Notes under the pieces: model-generated | What the model saw: only the letters and a program-made list of their open reading frames with translations | Told to the model about the DNA's origin: nothing | Database searches by the model: none | Origin: Costus lasius | Lineage: Eukaryota > Streptophyta > Magnoliopsida > Zingiberales > Costaceae | Length of the DNA stretch: 64,000 nt | Assembly (NCBI GenBank): GCA_027563935.2 | Contig: JANVAS020000203.1 | Span: 4,154,001 to 4,218,000 of the forward strand | Direction of reading: 5' to 3' | Made by a program: the position numbers and the translations under genes | In this document: positions 1 to 10,647 of the stretch, in pieces | Numbering within the stretch: the first letter of the stretch is position 1 | Layout of the letters: each line of letters begins with the position of its first letter

Positions 1-1235
1 GATGATTGTCATTGTTTTGAGGTAGTTCAATATCATTTGAAACATAATGATTATAGACTATCTTGGATGGTGAGCTTGAGTCAGGTTAGGGCTCTTGTGA
101 TAGACATAGGATTGCCGTCTCCTTGTTCAAGGAGTGTGATGTTCTAAGGGGCCCCCCCGATATGAGATGATTGAGGAAGTGTATGGCCATACCCAGATGA
201 CTATGTTCATCTGATCTAATCATGCTCATCATATTGGAGTTACAAGCTTGACCCGCTTGTCCAATAAGAACATCCAGTGGCAAAGGACACATGTATGCCA
301 AGTGAGTTGATTCACACTTGTGCTGTGGTTTGGGTGTAGTCTTGGAAGACTCTTTCCTTTATATCGGGAGATAGTGATGTGTTGCTAGATACCCCTCACT
401 GATCGTGATAACGTAAGTTATCGTTACCGACATTTAGAGGAAACCCTCAGGGTCGCACAATTTGATGATATGGCTTACTTAAGTCAGATCGTGTGGACTG
501 AACTGTTTAGACTCAGTTTAAACGAGTTCAGACTCTGATTGTAAGTGAGATCTAGTCTGATCATGTTTGATTGATTGGGGCTTGAGATCGGTAAGCTTCG
601 ATCGAGAGTTTGGATGCTAGATCAAAGAGATCAAGAGCATCAAGAGATGAACGGTTAGATCTTGAACCATTTGGTTCAAAGAGATCTAGACCATGGCTTG
701 GGCTGGTTTAATGAACCGAATTGGGTTGAACCTAATTGACTTGAACCGGTTCACATGGGTGAACGTATGGTTCAAGGTGTAAAGGCTTGTTGGGCGGTTT
801 TTCCTTCAAGTGAGCGCATGGCTTGAAAACCTTCCATTTATGGAAGTGTAACGCCATGACTTGATTGGAGAAGGCTTAACGCAAATCGGTTTTACGGAAT
901 TGTCATCTTCGTTGGACGAAAGAGGATTCTTGGAGACGGTAGCTCTCGGCCAAGCGCATCTCAACACACGACAAGGACATTGGGATCTCTTGCTAGCACA
1001 AGGAAGATCCTAAAGGGTAGCCACCCCTCATCTTGCGTGTGAACTTGAAGAGGAGACCTACTTTGATCTCTTGCTTCCAAGCCGCCACCCTCTTCATGGC
1101 TTTGGTATGAGTTCTCATAACTTCAAGTTGATCATATAGTTATCATATTCGATCTTGTTTAGAAACCCTTTTCGCCATGCTTGTTAGAATCGCAAGTTTA
1201 GGGTTTCTCCCCCCTTTGAACTAGGGGTTCCTTCA
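1..1235 (+). repeat. Copia LTR, 3' part, plus strand (C3-type subfamily)
   Basis: Sense-strand copia LTR cut by the window edge. Position 1 aligns with about 4287 inside the C0 LTR, so roughly 413 bp are missing and the full length would be about 1,648 bp, the same as the C3 LTRs. Its end (TTCCTTCA at 1228-1235) and the preceding 200 bp match the reverse complement of the C3 LTR, so it belongs to that subfamily. No primer site follows the CA end. It is therefore the 3' LTR of an element lying to the left, or a solo LTR. The 5 bp after it (GGGCG) would be its target duplication. Confidence 0.85.
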
Positions 1236-2881
1236 GGGCGCATGTAGATGTTTTAGGGGATTCATCATCAAGATCGCATGTAGTCATATGATTAACTTAT
1301 ATGAACGAAAAAGGGATCACAAGGTGTCATACCAATGCCATTAGAGTGGATGTCGGTTTGGAAGCAAAAGACCAAACGAGATCTTCTCCACAAGCGACGC
1401 ACACAAAGTGATGTTGCTTACCCCTTGTGAACCTTGTGCTAGCAAGCTTCTTCAAGGGTCTTTGCCGTATGAGAAAAGGGGAAGAACTTCTTGCTTGGCG
1501 AGAGAGTTTTCTTCTCTTTTTTCTTGTCGTCAATTCACCACGACCCCAAAGAGAGTTTCGCTCGAGGTGAGTGTGTAACCTTCCACACTAATGTGGAGGC
1601 GTTACATGCATTCAATCTTTGAAACCGATTTCCCAAAAAGGTAAGTATTCAAAGCCTCATGCGTTCACACCAAGTGAACCATCGAATCTCCTCTTTGAAC
1701 CAAGTGTTGAACCGGTTCTTTGATTTGGTTCAATCGAATTTTGTTCAATCACCAAATCAAACCAAGCCAAGCTACGATCTAGACCTTCTATGAACCAAAT
1801 GGCTCATGATCTAACCGTTCATCTTCCGATGCTCTAGATCTCACGATCCAGCATCCAATCTCTCGATCGAAGCTTACCGATCTCAAGCCCTAATCAATCA
1901 AACATGATCAGTCCAGATCTCACTTACAATCAGAGACTAAAGCCCTTTAAACTGAACCCAAATAATTCAGTCCACACGATCTGACTTAAGTAAGCCATAT
2001 CACCATATTGTGCGACCCTGAGGGTTTCCTTTATATGTCGGTAACGATAACTTTCGTTATCACGATCAGTGAGGGGTATCTAGCAACACATCACTGTCTC
2101 CCGATTTAAAGGAAAGAGTCTTCCAAGACTTCACCCAAACCATAGCACAAGTGTGAACCCACTTCACAAGGCATACATGTTTCCTTTGCCACTGGATGTT
2201 CTTATTGGACAAGCATGTCAAGCTTGTAACTCCAATATGATGAGCATGATTAGATCAGATGAACATAGTCATCTGGGTATGGCCATACACTTTCTCAATC
2301 ATCTCATATAGGGGGGCCCTTTAGAACATCACACTCCTTAAACAAGGAGACGGCAATCCTTTGTCTATCACTAGTGCCCTAACCTGATTCAAGCTCACCA
2401 TCCAAGATAGTCTATAATCATTATGTTTCAAATGATATTGAACTACCTCAAGACAATGACAATCATCATTTAGAAACACAAGTGATCTCAAGTCAGAGGA
2501 CATGTGCCACTTGCTGCTTACAAGGATCATTCACATTGTGACAAGCAATTGAATATCCTAGTAGGGTCTGTCCAGTACATCCAATGTACCCATGAGTCTA
2601 CATCTTATTCCATGCTCGAAGCATCCTATAAGATTAGAACACATATTAGTCTTAACCATATCAAGGCTGTCTCAAGTTCACCAAGATATCTCGACTAAGG
2701 ACATATTGACTGTCAGCCTAGCTGAACAGCTTTGAGACATTATTCAGAAGTACACTTATTACAGCAGACAAGGTAACAAACTGAATAACAACCATGCCTT
2801 TTATAAACACAAGAGTTTATTACATGATACTTATACAATCCCAAAGGCCTCAAACATTAGCCTTAAGGGCATACCCCAACA
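1236..2881 (-). repeat. Copia LTR, minus strand, missing its last ~45 bp
   Basis: Antisense copia LTR. Its sense start (TGTTGGGGTATGCC) is intact at 2881 reading leftward, while the sense end is absent at 1236, where the plus-strand LTR abuts. It keeps the landmarks of the other copia LTRs: CTTGTGCTAGCAAG at 1433-1446, the inverted TATA-like CCGATTTAAAGG near 2101-2112, and the conserved 900 bp next to the sense start. The missing end is expected left of the window if the plus-strand LTR at 1-1235 inserted into this one. The right border is clean and abuts copia coding sequence, so this LTR probably inserted into C0. Confidence 0.85.
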
Positions 2882-3853
2882 ATCTTGATCATTGGAAATG
2901 ACATTCCTGAAATGCATGCTGTGAAGGCATGGTTAAGGAAATGTTTCCAGATGAAAGATTTAGGAGAAGCAGCCTATGTATTAGGTGTGAAGATCTACAG
3001 GGATAGATCTAAGAGGCTTCTCGGGCTGTGCCAGAGTACTTACATCGATAAAGTCCTGGAAAGATTTCATTTAGAGAATTCTAAACGAGGATATCTTCCA
3101 GTCAGACATGGTCTGAGTCTTTCGAAGAGTCAGTGTCCACAAACACAGACTGAGAAAGATGAAATGGACAATACGCCTTATGCTTCGGCTATTGGATCCA
3201 TTATGTATGCGATGTTGTGTACTCGCCCAGACGTTGCTTACGGGTTAAGCGTGACCAGTCGTTTCCAAAGTAATCCAGGTCAGGCACACTGGATTGCAGT
3301 CAAGAACATCTTAAAATATCTGCGGAGGACCAAAGATATGTTCTTGATATATGGTGGTCAGGAAGAACTCAGTATAGAAGGATATACTGACGCTTCGTTC
3401 CAGTCAGACCAGGATGATTTCCGATCGCAATCAGGCTATGTTTTTAGCTTGAATGGAGGAGCAGTGGTGTGGAAGAGTTTCAAACAGTCAACTGTTGCTG
3501 ATTCCACAACAGAAGCCGAGTATGTTGCAGTCTCGGAAGCATCCAAGGAGGCAGTGTGGATTCGTAAGTTCGTGAGAGAACTTGGTGTTGTTCCTTCGAG
3601 TGCAGATCCTTTGGTTATCTTCTGTGATAACACTGGAGCAATCGCACAAGCAAAGGAACCACGGTCGCACCAGAAGTCCAAGCACATACAGAGACGGTTT
3701 CATTTGATCAGGGAGATCATAGATCGTGGCGAGATCAAAATATGCAAGGTTCATACAGATGACAATCTGGCAGACCCGCTTACCAAGCCTCTGGCGCAGC
3801 AGAAGCATGAGAAGCACTGTAATAATATGGGATTGAGAGTTCTCAACCATTAG
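2882..3853 (+). pseudogene. Copia C0 pol fragment: end of RT plus RNase H
   Basis: This frame corresponds to about residue 972 to the stop of the intact 1293-residue copia polyprotein (compare 15090-18971). It begins just after the reverse transcriptase YVDD box, so RT is cut through its catalytic region. It keeps the RT thumb and connection, RNase H (YTDAS, the TTEAEY glutamates, FCDN) and the C-terminal DDNLADPLTK tail. No internal stop is seen. The 5' part is cut off cleanly by the minus-strand LTR ending at 2881, and the rest of the element must lie beyond the left edge of the window. It cannot encode a working polyprotein. The 3' end, polypurine tract and start of the 3' LTR follow in normal order. 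Confidence 0.92.
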
Positions 3854-3860
3854 ATTAAGT

Positions 3861-3873
3861 GCAAGTGGGAGAT
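3861..3873 (+). other. Polypurine tract of copia C0
   Basis: The tract GCAAGTGGGAGAT lies directly before the LTR start TGTTGGGG at 3874. This is the usual plus-strand priming site, and the same AAGTGGGAGAT appears beside the 3' LTR in C1, C2 and C3. Confidence 0.8.
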
Positions 3874-4566
3874 TGTTGGGGTATGCCCTTAAGCCTAATG
3901 TTTGAGGCCTTGGGATTGTAACAGTATCGTGTAATAAACGTTTATGTTTATAAAGGCATGGTTATTATTCAGTTAGCTACATTGTCTGCTGCAATATATG
4001 TTTTTCTGAATAATGTCTCAATGCTGTTCAGCTGGGCTGACATGCAGTTAAGTCCTTAGTCGATGTATCTTGGTGAACATGAGACAGCCTTGATATGGTT
4101 AAGACTAATATGTGTTCTAGTCTTATAGGATGCTTCGAGCATGGAATAAGATGTAGACTCATGGGTACATTGGATGTACTGGACAGACCCTACTAGGATA
4201 TTCAATTGTTTGTCACAATGTGAATAATCCTTGAATATGACAAGTGGCACATTTCCTCTGACTTGAGATCACTTGTGTTTTCTAAATGATGATTGTCATT
4301 GTTTTGAGGTAGTTCAATATCATTTGAAACATAATGATTATAGACTATCTTGGATAATGAGCTTGAGTCAGGTTAGGGCACTAGTGATAGACATAGGATT
4401 GCCGTCTCCTTGTTTAAGGAGTGTGATGTTCTAAAGGGGCCCCCTGGATGAGATGATTGAGAAAAGAGTATGGCCATACCCAGGTGACTGTGTTCATCTG
4501 ATCTAATCATGCTCATCATATTGGAGCTACAAGCTTGACACGCTTGTCCAATAAGAACATCCAGTG
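3874..4566 (+). repeat. Copia C0 3' LTR, first part (split by insertion)
   Basis: This is the first 693 bp of the C0 3' LTR, from TGTTGGGGTATGCC to the target duplication CAGTG (4562-4566). The LTR resumes after the inserted element at 10648. Without the insertion and one CAGTG copy it is about 1,688 bp, comparable to the C1 (1,703) and C2 (1,706-1,707) LTRs. Confidence 0.9.
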
Positions 4567-6451
4567 TGATGTGGGGAGGCGACATGACCCACGGAAATAC
4601 AAATGGAGTTTAAGGTTACCCTAGCTAGGGCACCTAAATTTCCATCTCTTGCATTGCATGCATCTTTAAGTTAGATTTTCATTCCTTGCATTGCATGCAT
4701 CCTTTAAGTTATTCCCATCTCTTGCATTGCATGCATCTTTAAGTTAGATTTTCATTCCTTGCATTGCATGCATCCTTTAAGTTAGATCTCCTAGCATAAC
4801 TTGCATCATATGGTAGGTTAGATCCACCCACCAATTACACCATGTAGTTACATGCCTAGGATCCGCCACTTATGTATAGTAGGTTAGTGCATGAAATTAA
4901 TGTAATAGTATAGGCCAACTCCATTCTTGGAATGCAAGTCAAAATCAGGTCAAGACAACTCCAAGAGATGCCATGGGCCATCAGCCCAACTCATGAAGAA
5001 ATCAGCCCACCCCAATGGATCAACACCACAAGCATCCCAAATTCCACCATCCTAGTTGGCAGCCATGTGGAGTTGCCTTCATCTCTAATCAAGTCAAGGA
5101 GCAGCCAGCTCAATGACCTATTTCAGCTCAACATGCGCCAGCCATCAAAGTCAAGGGGCAGCTTGAAACAATGCCCACTTCAGTCCATCATGCGCCAGCC
5201 CCCAAAGTCAAGGAGCAGCCTGCACTTTGCAACAACTTCAGTCCCTTCAAGTGCCAGCCGCCCATGCCAATTTGCAGCCTGCAATGACAGCCATCAGCAG
5301 CCTCTTCAGTCCACTCTCATCTCAGATTTCGAGCTTACTAACCTGCTGAAGACTCCAAAGTTCAAACTCCAAACAACCGCCCATTTGGAAGAAGAGATCA
5401 GCCCATTGAGTTGTCTACATCATGCTTGCTTGTGTGACTTGTTTTGAGCTTAGGGAGATAACCGTTGGAGACTCCCCTATATGATGTAGTCCTCTTGTAA
5501 AGTGAAGTACTTAGTGTTGAATGAAATTTCAAATTCTGAAGTGTGTCTTCAAATGGTGTGTGTCACCTAACCCCTCTCATCCCTCCAACCCTTGCCGAGA
5601 GCCCCCTTTCCATCCCCTCTTGCTCTTCCACCTTCTTCCACCATATGCGCTTGTCTTGAAGATGGGAGCTCACGCCACTTCCTCCCTCTAGCCTTGAAGA
5701 GCCTTCAATCAAGAGGAGGAGCTGGACACATTCGAGACTCAAGAAGGTGCCATCAACTCCATGCCGAGAACAAGCCACCCCCACTTTAGCTAAGTCTTCT
5801 TCCCCTTTGGGTCATTGTTCTTTGTTACTTGTTGTTGTGGTTCTTTGATACTTGTTGGACAGCCCCTTTGCACTCACGCTTGCTTTCTGCAGGAGGCGCA
5901 AGGCCATGGGATGACAAGCAAGCTATCCCCTCTTTTCTTCCCCTAAGCCTAGATAGTCTAAACTATGTTAACAAGGGAATTTGGAGTCTAGCCTCCCCCT
6001 TGATTGTCTTGTGTATTGGCCTCTTAATATTATTTTCAAAATTCACCCACGTATGTGTGGGATGCTGCAATGACATGTGTGTAAGCTCATAGGGCCCTAC
6101 TTCGTGAGATTCCACCATTGGACCGGTGAAGAACGGGAAGGACACCCTTTCTATTCTCAAAGGGTGCAAGGTGAGTTCCTCCCTTAGAGTAGCTTTATTG
6201 CTTATGATAGAACCGCATGTTAGATCTATTTGAGGCTATAGAACCGCATGTTTAAGTTTGTTCAAAGTTCCAACTTATCTAGAAGCACATGCTAGGTTGC
6301 TCTTGTTGATTAGTTTCGGTTTTCCCTATTATCGACCAAAACAAGCTAATTTCGAACTACGATAGCTTAAGGGGTTTATTAAGCTATACTTAATTATCAA
6401 AATGTTTTCAAAACGCGTTGTTTGAATGTTGCATGTTTGGCCCCCCCATCA
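4567..6451 (+). repeat. 5' LTR of the gag-only element
   Basis: Long LTR with TGATG/CATCA termini. The first 200 bp hold a tandem array with four CATGCA motifs. A polypyrimidine stretch with TTTCTGCAG (AG at 5891-5892) and a strong donor-like CAAG|GTGAGTT (6170|6171) resemble splice sites. Two copies of a TAGAACCGCATGTT motif lie near 6209 and 6239. Short open frames (for example 4932-5447) occur but look like chance. Confidence 0.93.
4642..4785 (+). repeat. Tandem repeat with four CATGCA (RY-type) motifs
   Basis: Two copies of a unit of about 72 bp, each made of two related ~36-bp halves with TTGCATTGCATGCATC as core. CATGCA lies at 4657, 4694, 4730 and 4767, spaced 36-37 bp. The same array is in the 3' LTR near 8833-8976. 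CATGCA is the core of the RY element bound by plant B3-domain factors; a regulatory role here is inference. Confidence 0.75.
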
Positions 6452-6454
6452 TCT

Positions 6455-6466
6455 TGGTATCAGAGC
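6455..6466 (+). other. Primer-binding site, initiator tRNA-Met
   Basis: TGGTATCAGAGC lies 3 bp after the 5' LTR. It is complementary to the 3' end of plant initiator tRNA-Met, the usual minus-strand primer of plant LTR retrotransposons. Confidence 0.9.
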
Positions 6467-6610
6467 TTAGGCTCTTAGAGTAGGATTTTATAAGACCAAA
6501 ACTTTATTTTCCTACTACTAAGGCGATTTTGGACCTAGGTGCTTGAAAGAATTTGACTAGCTATATTTATCACCTTAGGGTTTATTTTCAAAACCTTACT
6601 CATTTCGAAA

Positions 6611-8815
6611 ATGACTACTAGATTCAATCCCCTAAGAGGCAATAGACAACCCATCAAGAGATGGGATGACATGATAAAAGAAATATATTACCCTACATCT
6701 CTCAATGACCCTACATCTCTCAATGAAAAATTGCTTACCCAAGAGAACATGAATGTAGCTGAATATATACTAAAGTTCAAAACCCTCTACCATAGTACTA
6801 GAGAAGCTCCTAGGGTTATGCTTAACCGGTTTAGAGATGGTCTTAGCTTTGAGATTAAAAGAGGTCTCACCTACTACCCCATATACACAATAGAAGATGC
6901 TTTTCAAATAGCTAGTGAGGTGGAGCAAAATCTTAAGAGATTTTATAAAAGGAAAATTGACCATCCAAGACCCAAAGCCCCTAAGGTAGTCAATCAAACC
7001 ATGGAGCTCAATCAAGCCTTAGAACCAAAGCTACCCTCCCAAAGCCAATCTCAAATCAAGTCTAGGGAACCCATTGAAGACTTACCTCCATGTCAAATCA
7101 TGTTGTCCATAAAACCCAAACAAGAACTCAACCAACTTAAGGAAAACTCTCTTGACATCCACATAGGTCATACTAAGTCCACACCTTTAAGAACAATCTC
7201 ACCTAAGCCTATGGAAGAACTTGAACCCAATCATATTAGGCTAGACTTAGTGGAAGCTATCCTACCCTTAGTGACCTATGAGACTAGTTTGCCTCACCCT
7301 TTAGGGCTCCCATGTTTAGATCAAGTGCTTGAACCATGTGAACCTACTCTTCATGACATAGGAAAAACTTTAGAGAACTCTTCAATAGGTTGTGAACACT
7401 TAGGTTCCAAGCCACTTGACCTTAGTGAAAGTTTAGATGAGCCTCTAGACACTTTAGAAATCCAACACCTTCAATTAGAGGACCATCACACTTTAGGCTT
7501 GACTCAACCTAAGTTTGAACCTTTCTCTATGGATGATCTGCCTAAGTATCTTACTCAACCATATTTAGAGATTAAGGTAGACATACCATCTTGTCTAGGC
7601 CCTTCTTTGACCACTTTTGGGCCATCTAGCACTAAACTTTCCAAGTTAGGCCTAAACCCACCCCTAGAGCCCAAACTTTTACACATAGAGGATCCTTCAC
7701 CTTTAGATCTCAACCCACATGAGTTAGGATCCCTTACTTTGCCTAAGATGGAACCCATGCTAGATCCTTTTCTCATTGACCAAGATCCTAAGTCCCAAAC
7801 ATTAGGAGAACCTCAACTTCAAGGCCTGGAAGACTTGACCTTTGATCCAATGACCCATGAAACATATCTCTTAGGTCTTGCCACCCACACTCCTAAGCCA
7901 CATTTAGGGCCAATTGAACATGGGCTTATAACCCAAGACTCTAGGGATGACCCTACTCAAGTTGACCCCATAGGGACTGACCTATATCAACCTTCTCCGT
8001 ATGACATGGTAGAGCTCCCCCAGTTTAGCTTTGAAGATCTTACTCCAGATATGGGAGAGCCATTTCTTTTTTCCTTAGGAAGTCCAATCCTAGAGGCGCC
8101 CCTCACCCTTCTTGAGTTAGACATTAGCTCACCTGAATATGAAGAAGAATTTACTTTAGATCCTCTTGAGTTTCCCATGCTAGGATATGATTTAGAACCT
8201 AACTTGTCTGAGTTGGCAACATCCCCCATCTCTCCTTTAGACCTTGAGTCTGGCCTTAGTACTCCAGGGTTAAAGAAAATTCAATTGAATAATGATTTGC
8301 TTTCCCTCCCAGAACTTGAACACTTTGAGTTTGTTATACCTGAATCTTTTAGTAGGCCTGTATACCACAAACATACTAATGAATATGGCCGAGAAAGGAC
8401 ATTCTGTGTAGGAGACCCTGAATTTAAGGAGCATGAAGATTGGGATGAAGAGATTGATTGCTGTGATGCTGTTGACACTGATTTTTGGGCCCCCATCACT
8501 TTTGATGTGGATGACTTCATATTGCATAAGCACCATTCCACCCCATACTATGACCCCACTTGTGAGCATATGATTGAGTCCATCCTTGAGGACCAAACCC
8601 ATTTCACCCGCGATAAGGTAGAGTTACTCTACTTAGTTGGATATGACCATGGTGAAGAGGGTTGGCTCCCCGAGGAAGAACTCACCCTTACTACTTCAAA
8701 GCTCCTCATGGATAAGGACAATTCTTCGGAGAAGAATTTTTCTCACCCGGGGAGAGCTGATGTGGGGAGGCGACATGACCCACGGAAATACAAATGGAGT
8801 TTAAGGTTACCCTAG
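6611..8815 (+). CDS. Gag-like protein with chromodomain-like C-terminus
   Basis: A 734-residue ORF is the only long frame inside the element. Residues about 15-115 resemble the retrotransposon gag core (WDDM near 18, AEYILKF near 50, the RFRDGL motif near 73, then a helix ending EQNLKRF). The usual N-terminal extension and any CCHC zinc knuckle are absent. Residues about 120-650 are acidic and rich in Pro, Leu and Asp, with no family I recognise. Residues about 657-700 (VELLYLV, then GYDHGEEGWLPEEEL) resemble the core of a retroelement chromodomain without its usual KW pair. The frame reads about 18 codons into the 3' LTR before stopping. A duplicated CCTACATCTCTCAATGA lies near codons 29-39. 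Presumed role: particle protein, perhaps with chromatin targeting. The gag call is fairly sure; the chromodomain call is tentative. Confidence 0.7.
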   Translation: MTTRFNPLRGNRQPIKRWDDMIKEIYYPTSLNDPTSLNEKLLTQENMNVAEYILKFKTLYHSTREAPRVMLNRFRDGLSFEIKRGLTYYPIYTIEDAFQIASEVEQNLKRFYKRKIDHPRPKAPKVVNQTMELNQALEPKLPSQSQSQIKSREPIEDLPPCQIMLSIKPKQELNQLKENSLDIHIGHTKSTPLRTISPKPMEELEPNHIRLDLVEAILPLVTYETSLPHPLGLPCLDQVLEPCEPTLHDIGKTLENSSIGCEHLGSKPLDLSESLDEPLDTLEIQHLQLEDHHTLGLTQPKFEPFSMDDLPKYLTQPYLEIKVDIPSCLGPSLTTFGPSSTKLSKLGLNPPLEPKLLHIEDPSPLDLNPHELGSLTLPKMEPMLDPFLIDQDPKSQTLGEPQLQGLEDLTFDPMTHETYLLGLATHTPKPHLGPIEHGLITQDSRDDPTQVDPIGTDLYQPSPYDMVELPQFSFEDLTPDMGEPFLFSLGSPILEAPLTLLELDISSPEYEEEFTLDPLEFPMLGYDLEPNLSELATSPISPLDLESGLSTPGLKKIQLNNDLLSLPELEHFEFVIPESFSRPVYHKHTNEYGRERTFCVGDPEFKEHEDWDEEIDCCDAVDTDFWAPITFDVDDFILHKHHSTPYYDPTCEHMIESILEDQTHFTRDKVELLYLVGYDHGEEGWLPEEELTLTTSKLLMDKDNSSEKNFSHPGRADVGRRHDPRKYKWSLRLP
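8748..8757 (+). other. Purine tract before the 3' LTR of the gag-only element
   Basis: CGGGGAGAGC lies immediately before the 3' LTR start (TGATG at 8758), where plus-strand priming is expected. It is short and inside the ORF. Confidence 0.6.
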
Positions 8816-10642
8816 CTAGGGCACCTAAATTTCCATCTCTTGCATTGCATGCATCTTTAAGTTAGATTTTCATTCCTTGCATTGCATGCATCCTTTAAGT
8901 TATTCCCATCTCTTGCATTGCATGCATCTTTAAGTTAGATTTTCATTCCTTGCATTGCATGCATCCTTTAAGTTAGATCTCCTAGCATAACTTGCATCAT
9001 ATGGTAGGTTAGATCCACCCACCAATTACACCATGTAGTTACATGCCTAGGATCCGCCACTTATGTATAGTAGGTTAGTGCATGAAATTAATGTAATAGT
9101 ATAGGCCAACTCCATTCTTGGAATGCAAGTCAAAATCAGGTCAAGACAACTCCAAGAGATGCCATGGGCCATCAGCCCAACTCATGAAGAAATCAGCCCA
9201 CCCCAATGGATCAACACCACAAGCATCCCAAATTCCACCATCCTAGTTGGCAGCCATGTGGAGTTGCCTTCATCTCTAATCAAGTCAAGGAGCAGCCAGC
9301 TCAATGACCTATTTCAGCTCAACATGCGCCAGCCATCAAAGTCAAGGGGCAGCTTGAAACAATGCCCACTTCAGTCCATCATGCGCCAGCCCCCAAAGTC
9401 AAGGAGCAGCCTGCACTTTGCAACAACTTCAGTCCCTTCCAGTGCCAGCCGCCCATGCCAATTTGCAGCCTGCAATGACAGCCATCAGCAGCCTCTTCAG
9501 TCCACTCTCATCTCAGATTTCGAGCTTACTAACCTGCTGAAGACTCCAAAGTTCAAACTCCAAACAACCGCCCATTTGGAAGAAGAGATCAGCCCATTGA
9601 GTTGTCTACATCATGCTTGCTTGTGTGACTTGTTTTGAGCTTAGGGAGATAACCGTTGGAGACTCCCCTATATGATGTAGTCCTCTTGTAAAGTGAAGTA
9701 CTTAGTGTTGAATGAAATTTCAAATTCTGAAGTGTGTCTTCAAATGGTGTGTGTCACCTAACCCCTCTCATCCCTCCAACCCTTGCCGAGAGCCCCCTTT
9801 CCATCCCCTCTTGCTCTTCCACCTTCTTCCACCATATGCGCTTGTCTTGAAGATGGGAGCTCACGCCACTTCCTCCCTCTAGCCTTGAAGAGCCTTCAAT
9901 CAAGAGGAGGAGCTGGACACATTCGAGACTCAAGAAGGTGCCATCAACTCCATGCCGAGAACAAGCCACCCCCACTTTAGCTAAGTCTTCTTCCCCTTTG
10001 GGTCATTGTTCTTTGTTACTTGTTGTTGTGGTTCTTTGATACTTGTTGGACAGCCCCTTTGCACTCACGCTTGCTTTCTGCAGGAGGCGCAAGGCCATGG
10101 GATGACAAGCAAGCTATCCCCTCTTTTCTTCCCCTAAGCCTAGATAGTCTAAACTATGTTAACAAGGGAATTTGGAGTCTAGCCTCCCCCTTGATTGTCT
10201 TGTGTATTGGCCTCTTAATATTATTTTCAAAATTCACCCACGTATGTGTGGGATGCTGCAATGACATGTGTGTAAGCTCATAGGGCCCTACTTCGTGAGA
10301 TTCCACCATTGGACCGGTGAAGAACGGGAAGGACACCCTTTCTATTCTCAAAGGGTGCAAGGTGAGTTCCTCCCTTAGAGTAGCTTTATTGCTTATGATA
10401 GAACCGCATGTTAGATCTATTTGAGGCTATAGAACCGCATGTTTAAGTTTGTTCAAAGTTCCAACTTATCTAGAAGCACATGCTAGGTTGCTCTTGTTGA
10501 TTAGTTTCGGTTTTCCCTATTATCGACCAAAACAAGCTAATTTCGAACTACGATAGCTTAAGGGGTTTATTAAGCTATACTTAATTATCAAAATGTTTTC
10601 AAAACGCGTTGTTTGAATGTTGCATGTTTGGCCCCCCCATCA
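8758..10642 (+). repeat. 3' LTR of the gag-only element
   Basis: The same length as the 5' LTR (1,885 bp) and, as far as I could compare, identical apart from C9440 for A5249. It ends CCATCA before the target duplication CAGTG at 10643-10647. Confidence 0.93.
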
Positions 10643-10647
10643 CAGTG

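Larger units (their letters stand above)
4567..10642 (+). mobile_element. Non-autonomous gag-only LTR retrotransposon, complete
   Basis: The element is 6,076 bp: two 1,885-bp LTRs (4567-6451 and 8758-10642), a primer site, a 734-codon gag-like ORF and a purine tract. The target duplication CAGTG is at 4562-4566 and 10643-10647, inside a copia LTR. LTRs start TGATGTGGGG and end CCCCCCATCA. The only LTR difference I found is A5249 versus C9440. No protease, reverse transcriptase, RNase H or integrase can be seen, so its last transposition must have used another element's enzymes. The gag part and the C-terminal chromodomain-like part suggest descent from a Ty3/gypsy chromovirus that lost pol. 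The LTRs share no obvious sequence with gypsy A or B here, so the helper is not identified. Confidence 0.93.

Noticed and set aside
2504..2698. 64-codon frame present in every copia LTR (also 14692, 22131, 41673, 49173, 53475, 60917)
   Set aside because: It recurs because the LTR half is conserved; I see no domain and no codon-type conservation beyond the DNA level.
4932..5447. 171-codon ORF in the gag-only LTR, repeated at 9123-9638
   Set aside because: Both copies lie inside LTRs, the sequence reads as degenerate repeats (CAAAGTCAAGG-GCAGC) without a domain, and identity of the two is explained by LTR identity.
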